The notes under the pieces are model-generated. The model worked only from the letters and a program-made list of their open reading frames with translations. It did no database searches and was not told the origin of the DNA. From Acuticoccus sp965213555 (GTDB lineage Bacteria; Pseudomonadota; Alphaproteobacteria; Rhizobiales; Amorphaceae): a stretch of 64,000 nucleotides of DNA. Position 1 is the first letter of the stretch, and the number at the start of each line of letters is the position of its first letter. Below are positions 35,796 through 44,658 of this stretch, in pieces. A program made the translations under genes and the position numbers. The stretch covers positions 806,001-870,000 of the forward strand of contig NZ_OZ243890.1 of assembly GCF_965213555.1 (NCBI RefSeq), written 5' to 3'.

Positions 35796-36637
35796 CTAGG
35801 CTCCGGCCCTAACCAATTCCTTACCCTCATCGATCATCCTGTCCGGGCTGTGGAAGCGGAGGGGTGGCGATGGCGGACGAGTTCTGGCTGAGCGACAGGC
35901 AGTGGGCGGTCATCGAGCCGCACCTGCCGAAGAACCAGCCCGGGGCGCGGCGGGTCGACGACCGGCGCGTCATCTCCGGGATCATCCATGTGCTCAAGAG
36001 CGGCTGCCGGTGGCGCGACGTGCCCGCCGTCTACGGCCCGCCGAAGACGATTTACAACCGCTGGCACCGCTGGTCGCAGCGCCGCTTCTGGCAGGGGCTG
36101 TTCGAGGCGCTGCGCGAGGTCAGCCCCGACGATGCCCACTGCATCGATTCGACGACCGCCAAGGCGCATCGCTCCTCGGCCGGCGGAAAAGGGGGGCGGA
36201 TCGCCAGGATATCGGCCGCTCGCGCGGCGGTCGCAGCGCCAAGATCCACCTGGTGACCGACGGCCGGGGCCGGCCGATCGCGTTCGCGATCACGCTTGGC
36301 CAGCTCGGCGATGTTCGAGCTGCGCTGCCGCTCCTCGCTGCCGTGCCCGCCGGACGAATGTGCCTCGCCGACACGGCCCACCATTCCGACGGCCTGCGCC
36401 AGTTCCTCGTCGACCGCGGCACCTTGCCCGTGATCCCGAACAACCCGACCCGCAAGCGGCTGCAGCCTTCGACGCGGGCCTCCACCGCCGTCGCAACCTC
36501 GTTGAGCGCGCCGTCTCGAACGTCAAGGACTGGCGCCGCGTCGCGACCCGCTACGACCGCCTCTCCGCAACATACGCTTCGGCTATCGCCCTCGCCATCG
36601 TGATCGGATGGTGGTGCTGTGTGAGTCCGGAGCCTAG
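35796..36637 (+). mobile_element. IS5-family insertion sequence (IS427-like), defective
   Basis: About 842 bases bounded by perfect 11-base inverted ends: CTAGGCTCCGG at 35796-35806 and CCGGAGCCTAG at 36627-36637. If CTAG is a duplicated target (IS5-type elements favour YTAR sites), the terminal repeat proper is GCTCCGG/CCGGAGC. The tetramer AGCG also flanks both sides, so the exact borders are ambiguous. It carries a transposase in two or three frames and lies directly after the broken peptidase gene. Related copies were not seen elsewhere in the window. Confidence 0.75.
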
Positions 36638-36653
36638 AGCGGTTTGGCGTTAG
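35870..36653 (+). pseudogene. IS5-family DDE transposase, frameshifted
   Basis: The transposase opens with ATG at 35870 as MADEFWLSDRQWAVIEPHLP, with GLFEALREV and IDSTTAKAHRS (first catalytic Asp). At an A4G6 run (36187-36196) a -1 shift moves to the frame IGRSRGGRSAKIHLV, LADTAHHSDGL (second Asp). IS427-like elements normally make OrfAB by programmed -1 slippage at such runs, so this shift may be functional. A second shift near 36465 (CAGCCTTC, one base probably lost) precedes RRRNLVERAVSNVKDWRR, holding the catalytic Glu, so the copy is inactive. The last frame runs past the right end to a stop at 36653. Confidence 0.82.
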
Positions 36654-36710
36654 GCGGAACCACGTACCCCAAGAAGACCGCTCTTAATCCAAGGAGCTAG
36701 AGCATCTTAT

Positions 36711-36730
36711 CTGGGTCTGAAGAGACCCAG
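36711..36730 (+). promoter_or_regulatory. Perfect 8-base hairpin upstream of the histidine kinase gene
   Basis: CTGGGTCT and AGACCCAG pair over a GAAG loop, 52 bases before the kinase start. No T-run follows, so it may terminate read-through from the IS or act as an operator or leader structure. Confidence 0.4.
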
Positions 36731-36782
36731 GATCTCCAGTGTGCTATCCGATCGTCCCTCGCCTCGCCGCAGGTGCAACGGG

Positions 36783-38273
36783 ATGTCGAACCACCAAGTC
36801 CACCTTCCGAGCGATCGCTCGGACGCGCCCGACGCACCGAGCCTTCCAGCGGACGTGCACGCCGTGCCGCTGGGCGTCCAAGAGCTCCTCGACGCTCAGC
36901 TCACGCCGCAGGTGGTGTTCGCGCTCGACCTCACACTCCTCGCTGCCAACCCTGCCTACTACAAGATGACGCGGTCCTCGCCGCAGGCCATCCTTGGCAA
37001 GTACGTGCTCGACGCGTTCCCGGCGAACCCCGACCACGACGAGAATACAGAGAGCGTTCTGCGCGATTCGTTCGCAAGGGTCGTGGCGACGGGCGAGGTG
37101 GACGAGATCCCCTCCCAGGCGCACGACCTCGTCGGCGAGGACGGTGGGTTCGAGGCGCATCACTGGCGCATCACCCACGCGCCGATCCGACGCGGCGGCG
37201 AGATCGTCGCCATCCTGCAGAACGCGCGGGACGTCACCGCGGAGGTCCTCCAAGGCCGTCTCATGGCGGCGAAGCAGCGGGCGGCGACGTCTGGGGCCGA
37301 CCTCAACTTCTTCGAGTACGACCCGTCGAGCAACCACTTCGTGCGCTCGTCCGACGTCGACGCGCTGTTCGGGTTCACGCCGGGCGAGGTCGCCGAGGAG
37401 GTGGCCCCGTTCTTCGACCGCATCCACCCGGAGGATCGACAGGGCGTTCAGCGCGACCTCGATGCCGTGTTCGCCGACCCGACACAGGACGTGCTGCGTC
37501 TGCGCTACCGCGTCATCCCAAAGCCGGGTGAGGTCCGCTGGGTGCTCGCGCAGGCCGAGCGCATCACCGATCCTGTGAGCCTGTCGCCACGATTTGTCGG
37601 CGTGATCCTCGACGTGACGTCGATCCACGAGACGGAGGCCGAGCTGCGCCGTGCCGTCGACGCGCGCGACGCGCTGCTCGCCGAGGTCAACCACCGCGTG
37701 AAGAACTCCCTGCAGCTCGTGACCTCCGTGCTGCGCCTCGAAGCCAGCGGAGCGCGGGGGACTGGGGCTGAGGTCCGTCTCGAGGCTGCCGCGGCGCGCA
37801 TCCAGGCGATCGCCGCGGTGCACGCCCGGCTCTACCACACGGACGACGTGCGCACCGTGGAGCTCAAGGACTTCTTACTCGACTTCTGCCGACAGCTTGC
37901 CTTCTCCGCCGGGGGCGACGAGCGGGGGGTGGAGGTCGTCGTCGAGGCCGCACCCGTGCGCGTTGCCACCGACAAGGCGATCGTGCTCGCCCTCATCGTC
38001 AACGAGCTCGTTACGAACGCCTTCAAGCACGCGTTCGGGACCGCCGGCGGCACGGTGCGTGTCACGCTAGACCGCAGTGACGGGACCGGCATCCTCACGG
38101 TGGAGGACGACGGCGACGGCACGGGGATCAGCCCCGAGGGGAACCCCGTCCCGTCGTCCGGACTTGGACGAGGGTTGGTCACGACTTTGAGCCGACAGGT
38201 CGCCGCCACGATGGAGGGCGATGACGATCGGGCAGGAAATGGCCATCGCACGCGCTTCGTCTTCCCCCTCTGA
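36783..38273 (+). CDS. PAS-domain sensor histidine kinase (HisKA_2 type)
   Basis: A soluble sensor kinase of 496 residues with no membrane helix. Two PAS regions are seen (about 30-165: TPQVVFALDLTLLAANPAYY; and 170-295: FFEYDPSSNHFVRS, FFDRIHPEDRQ), then a HisKA_2 phosphoacceptor block, LLAEVNHRVKNSLQLV near residues 300-315, and a GHKL ATPase with LIVNELVTNAFKHAF and LTVEDDGDGTG. ATG at 36783 has AGGTG seven bases upstream. An earlier in-frame GTG exists at 36741. The 3' end overlaps the next gene by 53 bases, so the receiver is its likely partner. The signal it detects is not known. Confidence 0.92.
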   Translation: MSNHQVHLPSDRSDAPDAPSLPADVHAVPLGVQELLDAQLTPQVVFALDLTLLAANPAYYKMTRSSPQAILGKYVLDAFPANPDHDENTESVLRDSFARVVATGEVDEIPSQAHDLVGEDGGFEAHHWRITHAPIRRGGEIVAILQNARDVTAEVLQGRLMAAKQRAATSGADLNFFEYDPSSNHFVRSSDVDALFGFTPGEVAEEVAPFFDRIHPEDRQGVQRDLDAVFADPTQDVLRLRYRVIPKPGEVRWVLAQAERITDPVSLSPRFVGVILDVTSIHETEAELRRAVDARDALLAEVNHRVKNSLQLVTSVLRLEASGARGTGAEVRLEAAAARIQAIAAVHARLYHTDDVRTVELKDFLLDFCRQLAFSAGGDERGVEVVVEAAPVRVATDKAIVLALIVNELVTNAFKHAFGTAGGTVRVTLDRSDGTGILTVEDDGDGTGISPEGNPVPSSGLGRGLVTTLSRQVAATMEGDDDRAGNGHRTRFVFPL

Positions 38274-38658
38274 CGCCCCGGCGCGAGCGTTGCGTGTGGT
38301 CGTCGTGGAGGACGACCTCCTCATCGCGATGGACATCGAGATGCAGGTGGCGGCCGGTGGACACCACGTCGTCGCCACGGCGACCTGCGCGGACGAGGCG
38401 GTCGCCGTGGTCCTGCGCACGCGGCCCGACGTCGTCCTCATGGACCTGCGCCTCGCCCGGGGCACCAGTGGCATCGACGCCGCACGACGCCTTCACGAGC
38501 GCGACGGGACGCGCTGCATCTTCCTCAGCGGCAACGTCGATCCGGCGACGGCGCGCAGCCTCGAGCCGTTGGCACCAGTGGCGGTGCTGTCGAAGCCGTT
38601 CCAACCGGCGATGTTGCAGCAGGCGCTCGGCGGCGTCCCGCGGCGCCCGGAGCCGTAA
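38221..38658 (+). CDS. Single-domain response regulator (receiver)
   Basis: A stand-alone receiver of 145 residues with no output domain. The acidic pair (VVVVEDDLLIAMDIE), the phosphorylated Asp in VVLMDLRLARG and the switch Lys in LSKPFQPAML are all present. It starts inside the kinase gene (53-base overlap), with GGAGG nearby; ATG at 38239 is an alternative start. FixJ/CheY-like single receivers next to HWE or HisKA_2 kinases are common in Hyphomicrobiales and usually act on other kinases or on anti-sigma systems; the target here is unknown. Confidence 0.9.
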   Translation: MTIGQEMAIARASSSPSDAPARALRVVVVEDDLLIAMDIEMQVAAGGHHVVATATCADEAVAVVLRTRPDVVLMDLRLARGTSGIDAARRLHERDGTRCIFLSGNVDPATARSLEPLAPVAVLSKPFQPAMLQQALGGVPRRPEP

Positions 38659-38737
38659 ATCGTCGCTCTCCCCTCCCCCTCCTTTCAAGGCGTGCAAAAG
38701 TAAGGCAGAGCTTGGGAACGCTTCAGGGAAGGATCGA

Positions 38738-41700
38738 ATGCCAGGATCGGATGATGGAGGGCAGCGCGAGCGCGAGGCGCTGACGCCGATCTGCGCGATC
38801 GGCGCGTCGGCCGGAGGGGTCCTCGCGCTGCAGGACTTCTTCGGGGCGATCGACGACGACCTGGGCCTCGCCTACGTCGTCATCATCCACCTCGCGCCAG
38901 ATCATCCGAGCCTCCTGTCCGAGATCCTGGCCGGTCGCACCAAGATGCCGGTGTACCAGGTCGCCGACACGCCCCAGCTGCAGCCGAACACGGTGTACGT
39001 GATCGCTCCTGACCGGGAGCTCGTCATCCGCAACAACGACATCCACTCGCGGCCGTTCTCCGAGCCACGCGGGCAGCGCGCCCCCATCGACATGTTCTTC
39101 CGCTCCATCGCGGCGGGGCGCGGGGACGGGCTCGCGGTGGTGCTGAGCGGCGCCGGCTCGGACGGCTCGGTCGGGGTCCGCAAGGTCAAGGAGAACGGCG
39201 GCGTCATCTTCGTCCAGGACCCGGCCGACGCCGAGTACGCGACGATGCCGCGCAGCGCCATCGCCACCGGCGTCGCCGACTTCATCGCGCCGGTGCGCGA
39301 GCTCGCCCCGCGCATCGCCGAGGTCGCGCGCTCCAAGGCGGCGCTCGTCAGGCTGGGCGACGAGGAGGCCGCCGACGACCTCAGGTCGATCATCGGCTTC
39401 CTCCGGGCGCGCACCGGGCACGACTTCCAGCACTACAAGCGTGCGACCGTCATGCGCCGCGTGATGCGCCGCATGCAGGTGAACCGGCAGATGAGCCTCG
39501 CCGCCTACGCGCAGTACATGCGCGAGAACGCGGAGGAGGCCAAGGAGCTGTTCAGCGACCTCCTCATCTCCGTCACCTCGTTCTTCCGCGACCCCGCCGC
39601 GTTCGAGGCGCTCGGCGAGCTCACCATCGGCCCGATCCTCGACGACCTCGACCCCGAGGAGACGGTGAGGATCTGGAGCGTGGGCTGTGCCACGGGCGAG
39701 GAGGTCTACAGCCTCGCCATGCTCCTCATCGAGGCGTGCGAGCGGCGCCGGATCAACCCGCCGATCCAGATCTTCGCCACCGACCTCGACGAGGGCGCCC
39801 TCGCCACCGCGCGCGAGGGCCGCTACCCGCGCGCCATCGAGGCCGACGTGTCGGAGGACCGGCTCCGCCGCCACTTCATCGAGGACGGCAACCACTACCG
39901 CATCCGCAAGGAGGTCCGCGACATCGTCCTGTTCGCGCATCACAGCGCGCTCAAGGACCCGCCGTTCATGCGGCTCCACCTCATCACCTGCCGCAACCTG
40001 CTGATCTACCTGGAGCGCGAGCTGCAGCGCCAGATGCTGACGTTGTTCCACTACGCGTTGCTGCCCGGAGGCAGCGTGTTCCTCGGCTCGGCGGAGAGCG
40101 TCGACCCGCGGCCCGACCTCTTCGCCGCCCGCGACCGTGACGCGCGCCTCTACGTCGCCAAGCCGAAGTCGTTCGGCAGGGGCGAGCTCCTGACCCAGTT
40201 GCCGCGCGAGCACCGGCCGCACCTCCCGGAATCGATGCCCCGTGCCGCGGGTAAGGCGGGGCCGACACCGACGCCGCACGCCGCGCACGTCGGCGCGCTG
40301 GAGGCGCTCGCACCGCCGAGCGTCCTCGTCGACGAGGAGCATGCGATCGTCAACCTGTCGAAGAACGCCGGACGCTTCATCGTCCCGCCCGAGGGGCCGC
40401 TGCGCCGCGAGCTTCCGCTCCTCGTGCGTCCGGAACTGCGTTCCGAGCTGCGCAGCGCGTTGCAGCGCGCCATGACGCTGGGCGAACCGACCCTGACGCT
40501 GCCGCTCCCGGTCGCCTTCGACGGCACACGGCGCAGCGTCGCCATGCACGTCCTGCCAACGTCGGACGGTCCCAAGACGGTCCGCCAAGCCCTCGTCCTC
40601 TTCATCGAGGGTGGTCCCGTCGTCGACGACGACGACGCCGAGGACGAGGGGGCGCACGGGGTTGCCGATGACGTCAGGCGCCTGCGCGAGTCGCTGGTCG
40701 CGACCCAGGAGCGGCTGAGCGCAAGCCAGCAGGAGCACGAGGGCGCGATGCAGGAGCTGCGCGTCGCCAACGAGGAGCTCCAGTCGATCAACGAGGAGTA
40801 CCGCTCCACCTCCGAGGAGCTCGAGACCTCCAAGGAGGAGCTGCAGTCGATCAACGAGGAGTTGCAGACCGTCAACGGCGAGCTGAAGACCAAGCTCGAC
40901 AGCATCGCCTCAGCGCACAGCGACCTGCAGAACCTCATCAACGCCACCGAGATCGGCACGCTGTTCCTCGATCCTGCCATGCGCATCAAGATGCTGACGC
41001 CGGCGGTGGAGCAGCTGTTCAGCGTGAGCGACTCCGACATCGGCCGCCCGATCTCCGACTTCACGCACAAGCTCACCTACGACGGCGTGGACGAGGAGGC
41101 GAAGCGTGTGCTGCGTGACCTCGTCCCCGTGGAGAGCGAGGTCGCCACCCGGGACGGCCGCTGGCTCATGATGCGGCTGCGCCCCTACCGCACCATGGAC
41201 GACCGCATCGAGGGCGTCGTCGTCAGCTTCGTCGACATCACTGCCCGGCGCAACGCCGAGGAGCGGCTGCGTGACACGAGCGAGCTCCTCGCGATGGCGA
41301 CCACCTCCTCACGCCTCGGCTGGGGCACCTGGACGGTCGCCGGGGACGAGGTGCACTGGGACGCGCGAAGCCGCGAGATGCTCGGCCTCGAGGCGGATGA
41401 GACGACCGCAGAGGCCTGGCTCGCGCGGGTGCACGCGGACGACCGCGAGAAGGTCGCAGCGCAAATCCGCGGCGACGTCCCTGAGCCGTTCGAGATCGAG
41501 TACCGCGTCTGTCACCGCGACGGGGAGAAGCGTACCGTTCACGCCACCGGCTCCTACAAGCGCGGGCCGGAGGGGCGCGCGGTGCGCGGGTCCGGGCTGG
41601 TGCGCGACGTCACGCAGCGGGCGCGCCGCCAGGCGGAGCTCGATCTCCTCGTCGGCGAGCTGAACCACCGCGTCAAGAACGTGCTTGCGGTGGTCCAGTC

Positions 41701-42241
41701 CATCGCCCGCCAGACCCAGCGCACGACGAGCGACCCCGCCCTCTTCGTGGACGCGTTCGAGCGCCGCATGCAGGCGCTGGCGCGGGCCCATGGTCTGCTC
41801 ACCGAGAAGCACTGGCGCGGCGCCGATCTGCAGCAGCTTGCCAGCGCTGCCCTCGACACCTTCACGCCCGACGGAGACGGTCGCATCGAGGTCGACGGTC
41901 CCCCCGTCGAGCTGTCGCCGAACGCCACGATCTCGTTCGCCATGGCGCTCCACGAGCTCGGCACCAACGCCCTGAAGCACGGCGCATTGTCGGTGCCGGA
42001 GGGGCGCATCTCGCTCACCTGGCGGATCGAGCCGCAGGACGGTCGAGAGCAGTTCCACCTCAGCTGGCTCGAGCGCGGCGGCCCCCCGGCCCCCGAGCCG
42101 CAGCATGAAGGGTTCGGCATGCGCATGCTGAAGCGCGGCATCGCGCGGGAACTCAGCGGCGAGGTCACCGTTGATTACACTACGCTCGGGCTGACGTGTG
42201 AGATGTCCTTCCCCGTCGACGGCATGATCCATCGAGGCTGA
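38738..42241 (+). CDS. CheB-CheR-PAS-HWE hybrid histidine kinase
   Basis: A 1167-residue protein with several enzyme parts. CheB methylesterase (about 18-200) has GASAGG (Ser24), IHLAPDHPS and LSGAGSDGSVG. CheR methyltransferase (about 220-480) has LISVTSFFRDPAAFEAL, GCATGEEVYSLAMLL (SAM) and FATDLDEGAL. A coiled coil (about 665-730) repeats NEELQSINEE-type heptads. Two PAS parts follow (about 735-860 and 865-975). The kinase end has LVGELNHRVKNVLAVVQSIA, ALHELGTNALKHGAL and SWLERGGPP with the W-x-E of HWE kinases. The phosphoacceptor His is in LNHRVKN. ATG at 38738 has GGAAGGA upstream. The chemotaxis-like halves may modify an unknown receptor or serve as sensors; no chemoreceptor gene is in the window. 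Confidence 0.95.
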   Translation: MPGSDDGGQREREALTPICAIGASAGGVLALQDFFGAIDDDLGLAYVVIIHLAPDHPSLLSEILAGRTKMPVYQVADTPQLQPNTVYVIAPDRELVIRNNDIHSRPFSEPRGQRAPIDMFFRSIAAGRGDGLAVVLSGAGSDGSVGVRKVKENGGVIFVQDPADAEYATMPRSAIATGVADFIAPVRELAPRIAEVARSKAALVRLGDEEAADDLRSIIGFLRARTGHDFQHYKRATVMRRVMRRMQVNRQMSLAAYAQYMRENAEEAKELFSDLLISVTSFFRDPAAFEALGELTIGPILDDLDPEETVRIWSVGCATGEEVYSLAMLLIEACERRRINPPIQIFATDLDEGALATAREGRYPRAIEADVSEDRLRRHFIEDGNHYRIRKEVRDIVLFAHHSALKDPPFMRLHLITCRNLLIYLERELQRQMLTLFHYALLPGGSVFLGSAESVDPRPDLFAARDRDARLYVAKPKSFGRGELLTQLPREHRPHLPESMPRAAGKAGPTPTPHAAHVGALEALAPPSVLVDEEHAIVNLSKNAGRFIVPPEGPLRRELPLLVRPELRSELRSALQRAMTLGEPTLTLPLPVAFDGTRRSVAMHVLPTSDGPKTVRQALVLFIEGGPVVDDDDAEDEGAHGVADDVRRLRESLVATQERLSASQQEHEGAMQELRVANEELQSINEEYRSTSEELETSKEELQSINEELQTVNGELKTKLDSIASAHSDLQNLINATEIGTLFLDPAMRIKMLTPAVEQLFSVSDSDIGRPISDFTHKLTYDGVDEEAKRVLRDLVPVESEVATRDGRWLMMRLRPYRTMDDRIEGVVVSFVDITARRNAEERLRDTSELLAMATTSSRLGWGTWTVAGDEVHWDARSREMLGLEADETTAEAWLARVHADDREKVAAQIRGDVPEPFEIEYRVCHRDGEKRTVHATGSYKRGPEGRAVRGSGLVRDVTQRARRQAELDLLVGELNHRVKNVLAVVQSIARQTQRTTSDPALFVDAFERRMQALARAHGLLTEKHWRGADLQQLASAALDTFTPDGDGRIEVDGPPVELSPNATISFAMALHELGTNALKHGALSVPEGRISLTWRIEPQDGREQFHLSWLERGGPPAPEPQHEGFGMRMLKRGIARELSGEVTVDYTTLGLTCEMSFPVDGMIHRG

Positions 42242-42252
42242 GCTTAATCAAC

Positions 42253-42606
42253 CTGCGCATCATCATCATCGAGGACGAGACGTTGATCGCCATGGCGCTC
42301 GAGGACATGCTCGAGGACCTCGGCCACCATGTCGTCGGCGTCGCAGCGGCGGTCGAGCGGGCGATCGCCATGATCGAGCACATGGCAGCTGACGTCGACG
42401 CGGCGATCGTCGACGCCAACCTCAGCGGGGTGTCGGCACGGCCGGTCGTCGACAAGCTCACCGAGTGCGGCGTCCCGGTGCTCGTGGCATCCGGCTACGA
42501 GCCCAAGGAGCTGCGCCGGCTGGGCTTCACCACCGCCATCCTGCGTAAGCCCTACCGGCCGCAGGAGCTGCAGTTGGCGCTGGTCGCGGAGGTCGGCCGC
42601 AGTTAG
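42253..42606 (+). CDS. Single-domain response regulator with unclear start
   Basis: A receiver of about 118 residues: LRIIIIEDETLIAMALEDML (acidic pair), the phosphoacceptor Asp in AIVDANLSG, VLVASGYEP and LRKPYRPQEL (switch Lys). The first ATG or TTG in the frame (TTG 42283) would delete the first strand and the acidic pair, while TGA at 42199 bounds the frame upstream. Starts between are non-standard: CTG 42253 is marked here, and ATC 42247 lies nine bases after a GAGG. The gene follows the kinase by about a dozen bases and is probably its receiver. A start-codon mutation is also possible. Confidence 0.7.
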   Translation: MRIIIIEDETLIAMALEDMLEDLGHHVVGVAAAVERAIAMIEHMAADVDAAIVDANLSGVSARPVVDKLTECGVPVLVASGYEPKELRRLGFTTAILRKPYRPQELQLALVAEVGRS

Positions 42607-42618
42607 CGCCTCCGCTCC

Positions 42619-44433
42619 CTAGCGCCCGCTAGGTCCGACACGCTCGGCAAGGTGCTTGTGCACCGCCTGGATGCACACCGAGCCCTCGCCGACGCCGGAG
42701 GCGACGCGCTTCACCGAGCCCGACCGCACGTCGCCCACCGCGAACACGCCGGGCTGGGAGGTCTCGAACGCGGAGCCGACCCGCCGGCTCGTCACCTCCG
42801 TGCCGGTGCGCACGAAGCCGCGCTCGTCGATCTCCACGCAGTCGGCCACCCAGCCGGCGTTCGGCACCGCGCCGATCATCACGAAGACGTTGGTGATCGG
42901 CCGCCGCTGGGCCTCGCCGGTCTCCCTGTTGGCGAACGTGACGGCCTCTAAGAACTCGTCGCCGTGCAGCTCGGTGATCTCGCTCGAGGTGTGCAGCGTG
43001 ATCTGCGGCGAGGCCTCGATGCGTTGCACCAGGTAGTCCGACATGGACGCGGCGAGCTTGTCCGATCGAACGAGGACGTGGACGTGCGAGGCGAAGCGTG
43101 ACAGGAACACCGCCGCCTGCCCCGCCGAGTTGCCGCCGCCGACCACCGCCGCCTCGCTGCCGCGGCAGAGGTCCGACTCGATGGCGGTGGCGGCGTAGTG
43201 GATGCCCTGCCCCTCGAAGCGCTCGTAGTTGGCAAGGTCGAGCTTGCGGTAGGTGGCGCCGGTCGCCACCACGACCGAACGTGCCCTCGCGCTCACCCCG
43301 TCGGAGAAGGCGACGCGAAACGGCGGCCCGTCGCAGTCGAGCCCCGTCGCCGGGCAGGCGAGGACGAGCGTCGCCCCGAACTTCTGGCTCTGGATCCACG
43401 CGCGTCCGGCGAGCGCCTGGCCCGAGATGCCGGTCGGAAAGCCGAGGTAGTTCTCGATCTTCGAGCTCGTGCCGGCCTGCCCGCCGGGCGCCTCCATCTC
43501 GACGATCAGGGTGTCGAGCCCCTCCGAGGCGGCGTACACGGCGGCCGAAAGGCCCGAAGGCCCCGCCCCCACGACGGCGACGTCGTAGACGCGGTCCTCG
43601 TCGATCGTCTCGGTGAGGCCGAGGGTGTGGGCGAGGTCCTTGTTGGATGGCCGGGCGAGGACCACACCGTCGGCCGTCACCACCTTGGGCAGGCCGTCCA
43701 CCGTCCCATGGCACTCATCCATCAGGCGCTGGGCTGCACTGCGGTCGGATGCCGGGTCGATGACCTCGACCGGGTAGCCGTTGCGCCGCAGGAAGCGCTC
43801 GATGCGCAGCGTCTCGCCATCGTTCCTCGCGCCGACGATCTGCGCGCCCGCCTGCGCATGCATGATGAAGCCGGTGCGGCGCAGGATGAGGGCCCGGGTG
43901 ATGGTCTCGCCGATGTCGGGCTCGCCGGCGAGCAGCCGGCGGAACGCCTGACGCTCGAGGCGCACCAGCCGCGTCTCGCCGCGCGTGCGTCCGCCGACGA
44001 GGATCTTGTTGGCGTTGAACAGGTCGAGCTCGCCGGTGAAGTTGCGCTCGGCGTGCACGGCAACGACCACCTCGGCGCCGTCCTCGTCGCGGTCGAGGAT
44101 CTCGATCGCGCCCGACAGGACGAGGAAGAAGTCCACCGTCCGGTCGCCGCGCTCGAACAGCACGGTGCCGTCCGCCAGCGTCTCCTCGCGGCCGTAGCGC
44201 TTGATCCTTTCGATCGCCTCGTCGTCGAGGCGCGGGAAGGTCTGCCGCTCGCGCCTGTAGGGGTCCGCCGGGTCCGCACCATCGCTGCCATCGGGTTCGG
44301 CGGCCGACTGGGGCGTCGCGGCCGCCTCCGGCGCCTCGCGGTGCGAGCGCGGGTGGTCGGCGGCGGCCTCACGTCCCCGCGGGGCGATGCCATACGCGGG
44401 CGATCCGCCGTCGAGGAGGTTGTCGTCGGTCAT
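42619..44433 (-). CDS. Cyclic-nucleotide-binding plus thioredoxin-reductase-like protein
   Basis: A 604-residue modular protein. Residues about 65-190 form a CAP-type cyclic-nucleotide-binding domain (GTVLFERGDRTVDFFLVLSG). About 200-280 is a small thioredoxin-fold-like part (RIERFLRRNGYPVEVIDPAS). From about 295 comes a FAD/NAD(P)-dependent oxidoreductase: DVAVVGAGPSGLSAAVYA, GGQAGTSSKIENYLG, AAVVGGGNSAGQAAVFLS and PGVFAVGDVRSG. The CxxC active-site pair of true thioredoxin reductases (expected after ATGATYRKL) is missing; that region reads HYAATAIESDLCRG. So it is likely a regulated oxidoreductase or sensor, not a standard TrxB. It converges on the receiver with a 12-base gap. Confidence 0.9.
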   Translation of the reverse strand: MTDDNLLDGGSPAYGIAPRGREAAADHPRSHREAPEAAATPQSAAEPDGSDGADPADPYRRERQTFPRLDDEAIERIKRYGREETLADGTVLFERGDRTVDFFLVLSGAIEILDRDEDGAEVVVAVHAERNFTGELDLFNANKILVGGRTRGETRLVRLERQAFRRLLAGEPDIGETITRALILRRTGFIMHAQAGAQIVGARNDGETLRIERFLRRNGYPVEVIDPASDRSAAQRLMDECHGTVDGLPKVVTADGVVLARPSNKDLAHTLGLTETIDEDRVYDVAVVGAGPSGLSAAVYAASEGLDTLIVEMEAPGGQAGTSSKIENYLGFPTGISGQALAGRAWIQSQKFGATLVLACPATGLDCDGPPFRVAFSDGVSARARSVVVATGATYRKLDLANYERFEGQGIHYAATAIESDLCRGSEAAVVGGGNSAGQAAVFLSRFASHVHVLVRSDKLAASMSDYLVQRIEASPQITLHTSSEITELHGDEFLEAVTFANRETGEAQRRPITNVFVMIGAVPNAGWVADCVEIDERGFVRTGTEVTSRRVGSAFETSQPGVFAVGDVRSGSVKRVASGVGEGSVCIQAVHKHLAERVGPSGR

Positions 44434-44658
44434 GGCGCCTCACCCTTCCTTCGGGCGACCGAGGGGGGTCCGCGGAGGGGCGCGGAACGTGGTCGGCCGA
44501 CGGAATGGCACGTCGTACCACGAGAGGGACGGTGCAAGGTCCGCCGGCGCGCCACCGGCCGCGGTTGCCAGATGGCGCGGCACGCGGCAATGGTGCACGG
44601 CCGGTGGACCGGGGTCCGCCACAATGCCGCCACCTGAGGCAACCCGAGGAGGACAGTC

